From positions 37,516 to 101,515 of the forward strand of contig JAISEK010000127.1 of NCBI GenBank assembly GCA_031264145.1: DNA of 64,000 nt, given 5' to 3'. The notes under the pieces were generated by a model, which was given only the letters and a program-made list of their open reading frames with translations, searched no databases and had not been told where the DNA came from. Both the position numbers and the translations under genes were made by a program. Source of the DNA: Deltaproteobacteria bacterium. GTDB lineage: Bacteria; Desulfobacterota; Desulfarculia; Adiutricales; Adiutricaceae. Positions 45,948-55,276 of the stretch are shown here, piece by piece (positions within the stretch are counted from its first letter, which is position 1; the number at the start of each line of letters is the position of its first letter).

Positions 45948-47942
45948 ATGGCAGGCAAGACCAGGGCAAACGTGATAGGCATCGACTTCGGGACCAGCAA
46001 CACCTATCTGACCATTTGCCCCTATGGGACGAAAAACAAGTTTCCACTCCACATCGGTGGCCGCTCCCCGGCCATAGACACGGCCATCCTGTATGCGGAC
46101 GATCCTGGCCCCGACCCGGGCCTCTTCCCCCTGGTTGGCGAGCGGGCCACGGCCACCTTCGGCCAGGCCGACCTGGAGACCAGGGCCCGCAGGGGTTACC
46201 GCTACCACGCCAACTTCAAGCCGGAGATCGTCGGGCACGAGGTGGCCAGGAAGTGCGCGGCCGATTTCCTCGGGGCCATAAGGCGCGAGGCCCAGATTGT
46301 CGGCGTCGGGCTGGACCAAGGGGAGGGCTCGGTCATAATTGGCGCCCCCAGCGAGGCGGGCCCCGCATTCAGGGAGACGCTCAGGGCCGTGGTGGGCGAG
46401 GCCGGCCTGGGGGCGGCGGAGGTGGTCGACGAGCCCAAGGGGGTCCTCCTGACGGATCTGGGTTACAACCGCTTCCCGCTGGGCGACATCCTAGATGGCT
46501 ACCTGGTGGTGGACTTTGGCGGCGGGACCTGCGACTTCGCCCTTATGAGCCGCGGCGAGGTCGTGGCCAGCTGGGGCGACATGGAGCTGGGCGGCCGGCT
46601 TTTCGACGACCTCTTCTTCCAGTGGTTCCTGGAGCAGAATCCAGGGGCGGAGGAGGCCCTGGCCAGGGAGCGCCGCGAGTTCTATGTCTGGTCCTACTGC
46701 TGCCGGCGCCTCAAGGAGGATTTCTCCGAGACCGTGGCCAGGGACAGAAGGGGCCGGGTGACGGCCGAGGTCGGGCGCTTCGGCGTGGTCAGGGAACTGG
46801 ACCTGGAGACGTTCCTGGCCAGGGCCTCCGCCTACACCCCCTCCGAGGCCTTCGCCAGTTTCGGCCGGACCATGGGGGTCCGGCTGTCCCCGCGCCTTCT
46901 TGGGGGCGGGATTGATCTCATCGCCTGGTTCAGGGACCTGCTCCTGGGCGGCCTGGGGGCTTCCCGGGTCAGGGCGGTCTCGCTCTCCGGGGGGAGCTCC
47001 AGGTGGTTCTTCGTCATGGACCTGTGCCTTTCCGCCCTTGGGCTGCGGCCGGGGAGGATCCTGGGCAGCCCCAATCCCTTCGGGGCCATCTCCGAGGGCC
47101 TGGCGATCCTTCCGGCGGTCAAGATGGAGCTGGAGGCGGCGAAGGAAAAAATGTTGGCCGACAAGGAGGGCTTCATCGTTTCCGAGCTGATGCCCCTGGT
47201 CGAGGAAAACCTGGGAGGTTCCGCCGAGTGCCTGGCCGGCCGGATAACGGCCGAGCTCTTTGACGGCCAGATCGTGCCCCTGTTAAGGCGGGCTGGCGAC
47301 GAGGGCCTAAGGATAGCCGACGTCGAGGCCGGCATCCAGGGATGCGTGGACCAATACCGGGAGCGGCTGGAGGAACTGGCCGACGAGGAGATAGGCTCGG
47401 GCATCCTGGCAACCAGGACCATCCTCCAGGACAAGGTGCAGGCCTGGCTTGACTCCTATGGCCTCAGGCTCGAGGGGAGGCTGCCAGCGGGCGCCGGGCC
47501 GTCCGGCCTGGTCGAGATTGGGCGGCCCACGATCGGCGACCAGCTGTCCAGGCCCCTGGTCACGGTCTCCGCCGGCCTGGTGGCCACCTGGACTGGCCTC
47601 ATCCTCGCCTCCCTGTGCGGGGGCGGCGGGGTGGCCCTGCTGGCCGCCGGGCCCCTTGGTCTCGTCCTGGGGGGGCTGGGCGGATTTGGCCTTGGCCATC
47701 TCGGCTTGAGGCCATGGCGGGGGCGGATCGAGCGGATGGCCAAGGACGTCAGGTTGCCGGCCGCAATAGCCAGGGCCATCGTCTCCGAGAAGAACGTCCG
47801 GAGAGCCAGGGAGGGGTTCAGGAGCGATCTCGTCGCCAAGGTCAACGAAGCCTACGGGGGCATCTCTGGGAAGCTCCCGGCCGAGCTTGACGCCGTGATC
47901 GCGGGGGAGATCAACCAGTTGGGCATAATCAATGTGTTCTAG
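45948..47942 (+). CDS. Hsp70-family ATPase with C-terminal membrane hairpin
   Basis: A 664-residue actin-fold ATPase of the Hsp70 family. Phosphate-1 NVIGIDFGTSNTYLTICPYG is intact, connect-1 region GYLVVDFGGGTCDFALMSRG is present, VVDEPKGVLL is the usual middle motif, and RAVSLSGGSSRWFFVMD corresponds to the adenosine motif. Instead of a peptide-binding domain, the C-terminus has helices and a hydrophobic hairpin (VTVSAGLVATWTGLILASLC, then VALLAAGPLGLVLGGLGGFG) followed by a charged tail, so it is probably membrane-attached. I chose the ATG at 45948 (GGGGGCGGGC just before it); 45921 is possible. It is adjacent to the GrpE-like membrane protein. The client and role are unknown. Confidence 0.78.
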   Translation: MAGKTRANVIGIDFGTSNTYLTICPYGTKNKFPLHIGGRSPAIDTAILYADDPGPDPGLFPLVGERATATFGQADLETRARRGYRYHANFKPEIVGHEVARKCAADFLGAIRREAQIVGVGLDQGEGSVIIGAPSEAGPAFRETLRAVVGEAGLGAAEVVDEPKGVLLTDLGYNRFPLGDILDGYLVVDFGGGTCDFALMSRGEVVASWGDMELGGRLFDDLFFQWFLEQNPGAEEALARERREFYVWSYCCRRLKEDFSETVARDRRGRVTAEVGRFGVVRELDLETFLARASAYTPSEAFASFGRTMGVRLSPRLLGGGIDLIAWFRDLLLGGLGASRVRAVSLSGGSSRWFFVMDLCLSALGLRPGRILGSPNPFGAISEGLAILPAVKMELEAAKEKMLADKEGFIVSELMPLVEENLGGSAECLAGRITAELFDGQIVPLLRRAGDEGLRIADVEAGIQGCVDQYRERLEELADEEIGSGILATRTILQDKVQAWLDSYGLRLEGRLPAGAGPSGLVEIGRPTIGDQLSRPLVTVSAGLVATWTGLILASLCGGGGVALLAAGPLGLVLGGLGGFGLGHLGLRPWRGRIERMAKDVRLPAAIARAIVSEKNVRRAREGFRSDLVAKVNEAYGGISGKLPAELDAVIAGEINQLGIINVF

Positions 47943-48053
47943 GCCCCCAGGGTACGGCCGGTAGACGCCGCCGGTCAGCCCACGGGCCTGTGCCGGCACG
48001 GTAGAAATCTGCCATGTCATGCTGCCATTTCTCCATGTCGGTCGCTGACGAAG

Positions 48054-48176
48054 TTGCAAACCATTTTGTCCATCATCATAGCGATTTCTATTTTCCCGCT
48101 TATTTGGGCACTGGCGTCAGGGGTGGTTTTCGTGGCCGTTGTCTTGTTCTTGTTTTTATGTCAAAAATTGGCATAA
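48054..48176 (+). CDS. Possible 40-aa hydrophobic peptide
   Basis: A frame beginning at TTG 48054 would encode a 40-residue peptide dominated by a transmembrane stretch (LSIIIAISIFPLIWALASGV and VFVAVVLFLFL), ending in CQKLA. It lies about 110 bases after the Hsp70-like gene. There is no convincing Shine-Dalgarno and no ATG, so this is only a possibility. It could be a small membrane partner of the Hsp70 pair, a toxin-like peptide, or chance. Confidence 0.22.
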   Translation: MQTILSIIIAISIFPLIWALASGVVFVAVVLFLFLCQKLA

Positions 48177-48496
48177 TTTTGCTATAATATTTGTGATATA
48201 AGTCTCATATATGTTTATATATAATATATAAAAGATCTATAAAAATAAGAAGATAGCAAATAATAAAAATATTATTTATGTGTGATTCAAAAACTTTCTG
48301 CTGATATAATATGTGTTTTTGATATATTGGTCTGTGATCTTAAAATCAATGGTCCAGAACGAACTAACTGGCCAAATTATTTGTCATTAAAAGGCAAGCA
48401 CAAGACATGCGCCATTGTTATTTGAACACGACCCAGACCACCTATATCGTGGCCTGGGTCGTGGCCGATGGGCCATGCGGTCATCGGGGGTACGTT
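48177..48496. other. AT-rich spacer
   Basis: About 320 bases, extremely AT-rich from 48160 to 48350. It probably held the promoter of the broken XRE gene. No ORF or repeat is seen. Confidence 0.45.
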
Positions 48497-48877
48497 ATGT
48501 CGGCACGCATGAAAAAAGTGATTGACGGGGAATCGGTTGAACTATCGTTTCCGTTATCGTGTCGGCTCATGGATACAGGCGACTTGAGGAAGCCTTGAGA
48601 GGAGTTTTGGCTCTAGCCGGCCATGAGATCAGGCCAGCCAACGATGAGGGCGAGGAGCTTTTCTACGCCGAAGAAGTTTTCCCCACCTCCCACATCCCGT
48701 GATCCGTCTGCGCGGCCTCAGAGGGCGAGCGGGATTGAGCCAGAGGTCCATGGCTGAGCGACTTGGCATACGGCAGCATCACATATCTGAAATGGAGAAG
48801 GGGCTCGGGCTATTTCCGTTGAGATGGCCAGGAAAATTGGCAGGACTCTTGATATCTCATATGAAGTTTTTTTATAA
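48497..48877 (+). pseudogene. Frameshifted XRE-family antitoxin
   Basis: Reading across three frames restores one HTH antitoxin of about 125 residues. 48497-48595: MKKVIDGESVELSFPLSC ... LMD. Next frame: LEEALRGVLALAGHEIRPAN and GEELFYAEEVFPTSHIP. Next frame (48699 on): RLRGLRGRAGLSQRSMAERL and GIRQHHISEMEKG, the helix-turn-helix. The final frame gives ISVEMARKIGRTLDISYEVF and stops at 48877. The motif order matches XRE antitoxins with an N-terminal 'VIDG' beta strand and a C-terminal HTH. At least three frame disruptions make it non-functional. No matching toxin gene is visible on either side. Confidence 0.75.
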
Positions 48878-49001
48878 ATGGGTCTGAACTGGCTGCGGCT
48901 AAGTTCTTGCACCCATGACCCGAATGGGTTGCCAAATTTGTCAGCAATAGGTACTGCGTTTGCAGCGTGACTTGGCCTATATTTTGGGTATTGGGTATAT
49001 A

Positions 49002-49053
49002 AGGAAAGCCGGCGACCGAGGCCCTGTGGGGGGCTTCGGCCGCCGGCTTTCCT
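49002..49053 (-). terminator. Hairpin downstream of the RRM gene
   Basis: AGGAAAGCCGGCG (49002-49014) pairs with CGCCGGCTTTCCT (49041-49053) in a perfect 13-bp stem, located about 55 nt after the RRM gene stop on the minus strand. The downstream side is only moderately T-rich (TTATATACCC), so termination is likely but not certain. Confidence 0.7.
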
Positions 49054-49106
49054 GGAATTATGGGGCTATCTCGCCTTGGGGTCCGGCTGGACGGTGTTCA
49101 GTTCCG

Positions 49107-49400
49107 TTACTCGCGGCGGAAGGAGCCACCCGAGGAAGGGCCGCGGTTGCCTCGATCCTCGCGGCCGCGGGCCTCGTTGACCCTCAGGCTGCGTCCGCCG
49201 AGATCGCTGCCGTTAAGGGCCTCGATGGCGGCCAGGGCCTGTTCCGGATCCATCTCGACGAAGCCAAAGCCGCGGGGACGGCCAGTCTCCCTGTCGCTGA
49301 TCAGGTTGACGGAATGGACGGTGCCGAAACGGCTGAAGAGGTCGCTGATCTCGGCCGGGGTGGAGCTGAAAGGCAAATTCCCAACATAAATCGTTTTCAT
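49107..49400 (-). CDS. RNA-recognition-motif (RRM) RNA-binding protein
   Basis: A 97-residue single-RRM protein, the cold-shock-associated type common in bacteria. RNP2 is TIYVGNLPFSS and RNP1 is RGFGFVEM; after the domain comes a Gly/Arg-rich tail (GREDRGNRGPSSGGSF). The start is the ATG at 49400 with GGAGAA upstream; the track start at 49445 adds 15 unlikely residues. A hairpin terminator follows at 49002-49053. Function is probably RNA chaperoning. Confidence 0.9.
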   Translation of the reverse strand: MKTIYVGNLPFSSTPAEISDLFSRFGTVHSVNLISDRETGRPRGFGFVEMDPEQALAAIEALNGSDLGGRSLRVNEARGREDRGNRGPSSGGSFRRE

Positions 49401-50801
49401 GAGTGAGTTTCTCCGTGAAGCGAACGCGCCCAGGACAGGGCGCATGAAATCAAACTGGCCCTGTCAGGTCGGACCAAAATCACCTATATGGAAAGACAAA
49501 ACCAGAACAGACTCCATTAATTCCGAACCATGGGATTCAGAGAAAGGGGCGGTCGGATGGAGTCGCCAAAATTTGTCGTGGGGGTAGAACAAAAACGGCG
49601 GCTGACTTATTTGATTTTGATTGGGAATAAACGTGTAGTTGTCCAACTAGGATGCCCCGGAATTGGTCAGCAGCTGGAAAATCCCGGGATGAAGCAGGCG
49701 GGATTACAACGCTTGAAACTGACTAGACTTCGACAGGTGAACCGTTAAACCAACATAATCAAAGGCTTATGCTGCCAAGTTACTTCAATTGCAAAAATGG
49801 GCGGGACCCATTTCCGCAATCACGTTGGAACTCTATCACAAGGCCGACGGTAATATCAAGAAAAAAAAGCAAGTTTGGGTTAATTTTCTTGGGCCTATCT
49901 AGGGTTAAGCCATCCTTCCAGTTTATTTGGTTCAAAAAAAGGATATGGAAGCCAGGTTTTTGCAATAAAGAATTTTAGCCAAAAATAAACCGATATCTTC
50001 CAATGTGGGAGATAGCAACGTTTGAAAAAATAATATTTACTGGTAATGGTGTTGTTGTAATAGTGATATAGATAATTATTTAATAACTACATAACAATAT
50101 AAAATGCGACTTAAATAAGAATACTTATAGATCTGTCATGCAGTTACTGGCACCAGTTTGTCTGTGGAACAGCTGCCCCATCGACATCCCAGCCCGCCCA
50201 TGGCCGGTTGGAACCATGGCGCCGGAGACGTTGGCGCCGCTGGACTCCCCGGCGGGTTCCCGCCTCATCTGCGGAGCCGAGCCCGATCCTCCTGGTTCCA
50301 GGTCTGCCCAGGGATATAGTCGCCGCGAAAAATCCGTCCATGGCAGTCGTCTGGCAATTTGTTGGCCCGATGGCCACAGATGGCTGTGATTTTAATGAGA
50401 ATCTGGAAAAATGGCGTTGTCCTGCCTGGCCGCCGATACCCCAATGATGCGCGGCAGGGTCGGGGTCACCCCCAGGGCCGCATTCAGGGCGTCCAAATCT
50501 GGTTTCGCGATTTCCAGCCTGCCCTGTGGCCGCGGGCAAGGCGTTTTGGGCTGGCGGCGGGGCATTGGCCGGCGGCCGACTCTATCGGCCACCCTGGCCC
50601 TGGAGCGCCTTGGCGCTTTTCTCCCGGGCCCCCAGGAGCCACGCCGACCGCGGGACGCGAGGCTGGCCATGGGATCCTGCGCAGTGGCGATGGCGAGGTT
50701 TTTGACGATGCCGGTGGCGTCCCGTTGGGAAAGACCGGGGAGGCCCCCCTGGCTATTTCGCCTGGGGCCGCGGCTTATATCTCCGACATGGAGCTCGCTT
50801 T
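49401..50801. other. Intergenic/accessory region
   Basis: About 1.4 kb. 49450-50130 is AT-rich with short frames of no known family. 50140-50800 is GC-rich with overlapping frames on both strands (50411-50821 plus, 50392-50811 minus), none with a recognisable domain. It may be decayed DNA downstream of the glutamine amidotransferase gene. Confidence 0.4.
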
Positions 50802-51563
50802 TTAGCGGCACCTTTGGATAAAGTTCCTCAACAAGACCTGGGCGTGGTTAGTCCCCATCGGCTCCCGTCCCAGGCAGAGACCGGCCGGCCGGCCAGGCGG
50901 GGCCCTGTGGCCGGAGAGCTCGGCGATGAAGGCGTCCATGACCAGGGCGGAGAACTCGGGATGGAACTGGCAGGACAGCAGGCCAGGCCCGTAGTCCAGG
51001 ATCTGGTGGGCGTCGTGGCGGGAGGAGGCCAGGATCCTGGCCCGGGCCGGTGGCCTCAGGACGGTCTGGCTGTGGGCCAGGCGGGCCGGGAACCTGGCGG
51101 GGAGATCCTTCAGGAGGGGATGTCCCCCGGCTCCGGGGGCGAGGACTATCTGGTGGCAGCCCAGCTCCAGGCCCCCCGGATGGAAGCCGACCTGGCCGCC
51201 GAAGATCATGGCCATCAGGTGGTGGCCGTAGCAGACGCCCAGGATGGGCAGACCCCTGATAGCCGCCGCGCCGAGCCACCCCATGGCCCTTTGGGTCCAG
51301 GGGGGCAGGTCGGTGGCCATCCCCAGGGAGCCAGTGACGATGATCCCGGAGAAGTCCTCGGGCCTGGGGGCCGGCGGCCCCTCGACCGCGTTGACCACAA
51401 CCGCCTCCCCCGGGCACAGGTGGCCGGCCTCCAGGAACATGGCCCCGAACCCCTGGAAAAGGCCGGCCCTGGCGAAGGCGACTCCCCCGCATTCCAGGAT
51501 CAGGAGAGGGCGATCGCTTGCCGGGCGGCCAGGTTCCCCTCGATCCCTCGTCCCGCCGCTCAT
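50802..51563 (-). CDS. Class I glutamine amidotransferase (GMP-synthase-like domain)
   Basis: A 253-residue stand-alone glutaminase domain. The catalytic triad contexts are ILGVCYGHHLMAM (Cys nucleophile) and LSCQFHPEFSALVMDAF (His-Pro-Glu). GIIVTGSLGMATDLPPW is the loop typical of YfeJ/GMP-synthase-like amidotransferases that act on unknown acceptors. The start is the ATG at 51563 with GGGGGAT seven nt upstream. It stands apart from hisH, which has its own amidotransferase, so it does not belong to the histidine pathway. Acceptor unknown. Confidence 0.82.
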   Translation of the reverse strand: MSGGTRDRGEPGRPASDRPLLILECGGVAFARAGLFQGFGAMFLEAGHLCPGEAVVVNAVEGPPAPRPEDFSGIIVTGSLGMATDLPPWTQRAMGWLGAAAIRGLPILGVCYGHHLMAMIFGGQVGFHPGGLELGCHQIVLAPGAGGHPLLKDLPARFPARLAHSQTVLRPPARARILASSRHDAHQILDYGPGLLSCQFHPEFSALVMDAFIAELSGHRAPPGRPAGLCLGREPMGTNHAQVLLRNFIQRCR

Positions 51564-51784
51564 CGCATCCCCCTGGGGCCCTGAAGGGCCGGAGAAGAAA
51601 TGACCAATTGATGGCCAGGCGACTTTCGGGCGCCTGGCCATGCCCTGGCGTTCGCCGCTGGCGCCTTCCAGGCCGGCCAGGAAGGCGCCAGCGGGGGCCC
51701 AAGCCCTGCGCCATCGCGTCGGTGGCCCATTCCATGCCCGGTCCGGCCATGGCCGGCGGGAAAACTGTCGGTATCGGCCATGGC

Positions 51785-52561
51785 CTAGACCATTCTGACC
51801 GGGAGGCCGCGCTGCCTCAAAAATTCCTTCAGGTCCTTGATGCTGTGCCGGTTGTAGTGGACGATGGAGGCGACCAGCACGGCTGAGGCGTGCCCATCGG
51901 ACAGGGCCTGGAAGAGATGCTCTGGCCGGCCCGCCCCGCCCGAGGCGATGACGGGTATGCGCACGTTCTGGGCGACCATCCTGGTCACGTCAAGCTCATA
52001 GCCGTCCTGGGTCCCGTCGGCGTCTATGGAGTTTAGGCAGATTTCCCCGGCCCCCAGTTCCTCGGCCTTCCTGGCCCAGGCCAGGGCGTCTAGGCCGGTG
52101 GGCACCCGGCCGCCGTTGATGACCACCTCGTAGCCAGACGGGATGTGGGCCGTGGGACCGACCCTTCTGGCGTCCAGGCCCAGGACCACGGCCTGCGAGC
52201 CGAAGGCCTCGGCCCCTTGGGCGATGAGCCGGGGGTCGCGGACCGCGGCCGAGTTGAGGGATATCTTCTCCGCCCCCGCCAGGAGCACGTCCCGCATCTG
52301 GGACACCGAGGAGAGCCCCCCGCCCACGCTGAAGGGGATGAAGATGGCCTCGGCCACCCTCTCGACCACGCCCAGGAAGATGCCCCGGCCTTCGGCCGAG
52401 GCCGTGATGTCGTAGAATACTATCTCGTCGGCCCCTTCCTCGTAGTAGCGCCTGGCCGCCTCGACGGGGTCGCCCAGATCCAGGTTCTCCCTGAACCTTA
52501 CCCCCTTGGTCAAAAGGCCGTCGCGGACGTCCAGGCAGGGGATGACGCGCTTACTGAGCAT
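51785..52561 (-). CDS. hisF: Imidazole glycerol phosphate synthase cyclase subunit
   Basis: A 258-residue TIM-barrel enzyme of histidine biosynthesis, forming the synthase with HisH. Motifs are [68 protein letters not shown] and [16 protein letters not shown]. The N-terminus ([18 protein letters not shown]) matches the variant common in deltaproteobacteria. It overlaps hisH by 11 nt. The other his genes here (hisI-hisG) lie 28 kb away. Confidence 0.94.
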   Translation of the reverse strand: MLSKRVIPCLDVRDGLLTKGVRFRENLDLGDPVEAARRYYEEGADEIVFYDITASAEGRGIFLGVVERVAEAIFIPFSVGGGLSSVSQMRDVLLAGAEKISLNSAAVRDPRLIAQGAEAFGSQAVVLGLDARRVGPTAHIPSGYEVVINGGRVPTGLDALAWARKAEELGAGEICLNSIDADGTQDGYELDVTRMVAQNVRIPVIASGGAGRPEHLFQALSDGHASAVLVASIVHYNRHSIKDLKEFLRQRGLPVRMV

Positions 52562-53195
52562 GGTTCCCGGCCTCCCGGCAGTAGCGGTAGAAGTTACTCA
52601 GGATTGCCAGCCCCGGCCGCCCGCTCTTCTCTGGATGGAACTGGAGGGCCCAGAGGCCCTCCCGGCCGTAGACGGAGCAAAAGTCCTGGCCATGCCAGGT
52701 CAGGCCCAGAACCAGTTCCTCGGCCGGGCTGGGGTAGAAGCTGTGGACGAAGTAGAACTGGTCGTCGGGCCGGAGGCCGGCCCAGAGGGGGCTCCTTTTC
52801 CTGAAGCGGACGGTGTTCCAGCCCATGTGGGGGACTCGGATGGGCCGGCCGTCATGGTCGTCGAGCCCATCGGGGAACCTGACCGTCCGGCCTGGCAGGA
52901 GGCCCAGGGTCCTGGTCTGGTTCTCCTCGCTGCTCTCCAGCATTATCTGGCAGCCAAGGCAGATGCCCAGCATGGGCCGCCCGCCAGCGGCCAGCCGCCT
53001 CATGGCCTGGTCCAGGCCGGTGGAGGAGATGACCCGCATGGCCTGGCCGGCAGCCCCCACCCCTGGAAATATGAGGCCCTCCGCCCGCTCCAGGACATCA
53101 GGGTCGCTGGCTATCTCGGACGGGATCCCCAGGTGGTCCAGGGCCCTCTTGACGCTGGTCTGGTTGCCGGCCCGGTAGTCTATTATGGCGAGCAT
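52551..53195 (-). CDS. hisH: Imidazole glycerol phosphate synthase glutaminase subunit
   Basis: A 214-residue class I amidotransferase supplying ammonia to HisF. Cys triad context [20 protein letters not shown], His-Glu in [20 protein letters not shown], and GIPHMGW-like IRVPHMGWN are intact, and the N-terminus [19 protein letters not shown] is typical. GGGGGAG precedes the ATG. It overlaps hisF by 11 nt and follows the UPF0104 gene on the same strand. Confidence 0.94.
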   Translation of the reverse strand: MLAIIDYRAGNQTSVKRALDHLGIPSEIASDPDVLERAEGLIFPGVGAAGQAMRVISSTGLDQAMRRLAAGGRPMLGICLGCQIMLESSEENQTRTLGLLPGRTVRFPDGLDDHDGRPIRVPHMGWNTVRFRKRSPLWAGLRPDDQFYFVHSFYPSPAEELVLGLTWHGQDFCSVYGREGLWALQFHPEKSGRPGLAILSNFYRYCREAGNHAQ

Positions 53196-53237
53196 AGTCT
53201 CCCCCTTATCGGCGATGTGCCTTTCGCGGGGGAAGGC

Positions 53238-54176
53238 CTAAGGCCTGGGCCCCTGCGGGGCCGTCTTCCTGCGGCGCATGAGGGCGGACAGGTAAAGCCA
53301 GCCCCAGAGCCCCAGGAAGGCCAGCATGGACACGGCGGTTAGGCGGTTGAGGGCCTGGGCCGAGAGGGCCTGGGCCGGGGTGAACTCCATGACGTCGGAG
53401 GCGTAGACGCTGAAGGCCTCGACCACCCCCAGGCCGGCCGGGGTGAGGTTGACGATCGTGGTGTGGATCTGGCCCCCGCAGAAGAAAAAGACCTCGGCCA
53501 GACTCAGCCTGACCCCGAAGGCGGCCAGGGAGAGCCAGTTGCAGAGCGCCCAGGACAGGAAATAGACGATCTGGAGGAAGGCCAGGCGAGCCATGAGGCC
53601 CGTGGCGGACCTCAGGCCGTCCCAGCCCTGGGCCAGGGCCCGCAGCCTCTTGGGAAGCCGGAAGGGGAGGCGCCCCAGGAACAGGACCGAGGCCAGGCCG
53701 AGAAGGAAGGTTCCCCCGAAGTAGGCCATGAGGACGGGACTGGGGGAGCGTCCCTGGGCCCAGATGGCGGCCAGCCCCCCAAAGGCGAAGAGGGAGGCGG
53801 TCGAGAGGGTCATCGTGGTGACCGAGACGAGCTGGGCCACGTAGTCGGTCACGGCCAGGCCCCGGCCGGCGGCGATGTAAAGGCCCCTTAGCCCTGAGCC
53901 GCTTTTGAGGGGAATCAGGTAGTTGACGGCTGTGGTGGCCGCTGTCAGGGCCAGGCCCTCCAGGAAGGAGAGCCTGAGGCCGAAGGCCGTCATGGGCCAG
54001 CGCAGGAGCTCGCTGTTGCTGACGATCATCAGCAGCCAGGCCACCGGCATCAGGGCCAGGATGGACTTGGGGATGGGCTTGGCCCACAGTTCCCTGAACT
54101 CCCCGATGTGGCCATGGACGAACCAGGCTATGGCCCCGACGAGACAGGCCGTCAACGCCAGGCTCAGGGCCATCAT
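53238..54176 (-). CDS. UPF0104/AglD-like integral membrane protein
   Basis: A 312-residue polytopic protein (about eight transmembrane segments) of the lysylphosphatidylglycerol-synthetase-TM / UPF0104 family. Landmarks are LRWPMTAFGLRLSFLEGLAL, AVNYLIPLKSGSGLRGLYIA and TPAGLGVVEAFSVYASDVME. Start codon choice: ATG at 54176 (MMALSLALTACLV) where homology begins; a TTG about 65 nt further upstream, at the stop of the aminotransferase gene, is an alternative. The family includes proteins that move lipids or flip glycolipids, but the substrate is unknown. Confidence 0.78.
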   Translation of the reverse strand: MMALSLALTACLVGAIAWFVHGHIGEFRELWAKPIPKSILALMPVAWLLMIVSNSELLRWPMTAFGLRLSFLEGLALTAATTAVNYLIPLKSGSGLRGLYIAAGRGLAVTDYVAQLVSVTTMTLSTASLFAFGGLAAIWAQGRSPSPVLMAYFGGTFLLGLASVLFLGRLPFRLPKRLRALAQGWDGLRSATGLMARLAFLQIVYFLSWALCNWLSLAAFGVRLSLAEVFFFCGGQIHTTIVNLTPAGLGVVEAFSVYASDVMEFTPAQALSAQALNRLTAVSMLAFLGLWGWLYLSALMRRRKTAPQGPRP

Positions 54177-54237
54177 CAGGGGGCGTCGCCTGGGGCCAGG
54201 AGGGCCGGCCGCCCCGCCGCCGGGGGCCTCGGCCGGG

Positions 54238-55221
54238 CTAGGCAAGACTGGTGACGTGCGGCCCGTCCCCGTTGATTTCCGCCTCAACCAGCCGCAAAAG
54301 TTCCCTGGCCACCGGGCCGGTCCCCCCGTGGCCGACCGGCTGGCCGTCCCACAGGGAGACGCCCAAGACATCGAAGGAGGTGGTGGTCAGAAAGACCTCG
54401 GCCGCCTGTCCCTTGGCCTCCTTCTCGGTCAGATCAGCGTTTCTGACGCTTTTCAGGAGACCCCTTTCCACAAGGCCGGCGGCCAGGGCCATGACCCTCA
54501 TGAGGGTGACGCCCTTGAGTATCCTGGAAAATGACGGGACGCACATGTCCCCGTCCCTGGTCACGACGACCACGTTCTCCGTGGCCCCCTCGGTCAGGAA
54601 GCCCTCCTGGTCAAAGCTGACCACGTAGTCGGCGCCTTTGTCCAGGGCCGACTTCTTGGCCAAGACGTTGTGGAGGTAGTCGCAGGTCTTGATGATCGCG
54701 TACTCGCTTTTGGCCGGGAAGGGGGCCGTGGCCAGGCTGACCCCGGCCTCGTAGACCGACTGGGCCGGCCTCCTGAGCTTTTGGGTAATCAGGTAGAGCT
54801 GGCTCCCGCCCTTGGAGTCGTAAGGGCTGACCGAGAAGCTGCCTGGGCCCCTGGAGACGGTCAGCCTGACCACGAAGTCCTCCAGGCCGCCCAGACGGTA
54901 GGCCTGCCCTAGGATGTCACGTATGTGGGCGAACTCTGCCGGCATGGCCAGCCCCAGGGCCTCGGCGGACACGCACAGGCGTTCCAGGTGCTCGTTGAGG
55001 CAATAGGCCCGCCCACGCACGACCTTGAACGTCTCAAAGACGGCATCGCCACGGTGGGCCATGTGGTCGTCCGGGGGAACGCCCCAAACGGCCGGGTCGG
55101 CGGAGAAGCCGCCCCACAGGCTGGAGAACATGACGAGGTAGTTTTCGTGCCAGGGGCAGTCTTTTTCCTGCATCGCCTTCAGGAGCGCCAAGGGGGAATA
55201 CGAGGGCCAGTTTTTAGCCAT
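54238..55221 (-). CDS. Class IV PLP-dependent aminotransferase (BCAT / aminodeoxychorismate lyase-like)
   Basis: A 327-residue fold-type IV PLP enzyme. Landmarks are MAHRGDAVFETFKVVRGRAY, LRLTVSRG-like VVRLTVSRGPGS, the PLP-lysine context YAIIKTCDYLHNVLAKKSA, YVVSFDQEGFLTEGATENVV and LTTTSFDVLGVSLWDG. This family includes branched-chain aminotransferase, D-alanine aminotransferase and 4-amino-4-deoxychorismate lyase; I cannot tell which. The ATG at 55221 is chosen over 55302 because the residues before it are not family-like. Confidence 0.83.
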   Translation of the reverse strand: MAKNWPSYSPLALLKAMQEKDCPWHENYLVMFSSLWGGFSADPAVWGVPPDDHMAHRGDAVFETFKVVRGRAYCLNEHLERLCVSAEALGLAMPAEFAHIRDILGQAYRLGGLEDFVVRLTVSRGPGSFSVSPYDSKGGSQLYLITQKLRRPAQSVYEAGVSLATAPFPAKSEYAIIKTCDYLHNVLAKKSALDKGADYVVSFDQEGFLTEGATENVVVVTRDGDMCVPSFSRILKGVTLMRVMALAAGLVERGLLKSVRNADLTEKEAKGQAAEVFLTTTSFDVLGVSLWDGQPVGHGGTGPVARELLRLVEAEINGDGPHVTSLA

Positions 55222-55276
55222 GGTGCTGTGACTCCGAGGGGGGAAAGATGGTGTTCGACGCCGGGCCGGGCCATTG

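Noticed and set aside
50359-50821. Overlapping GC-rich ORFs on both strands near the amidotransferase gene
   Set aside because: No motif, no ribosome-binding site and equal openness in several frames; left as unassigned DNA.
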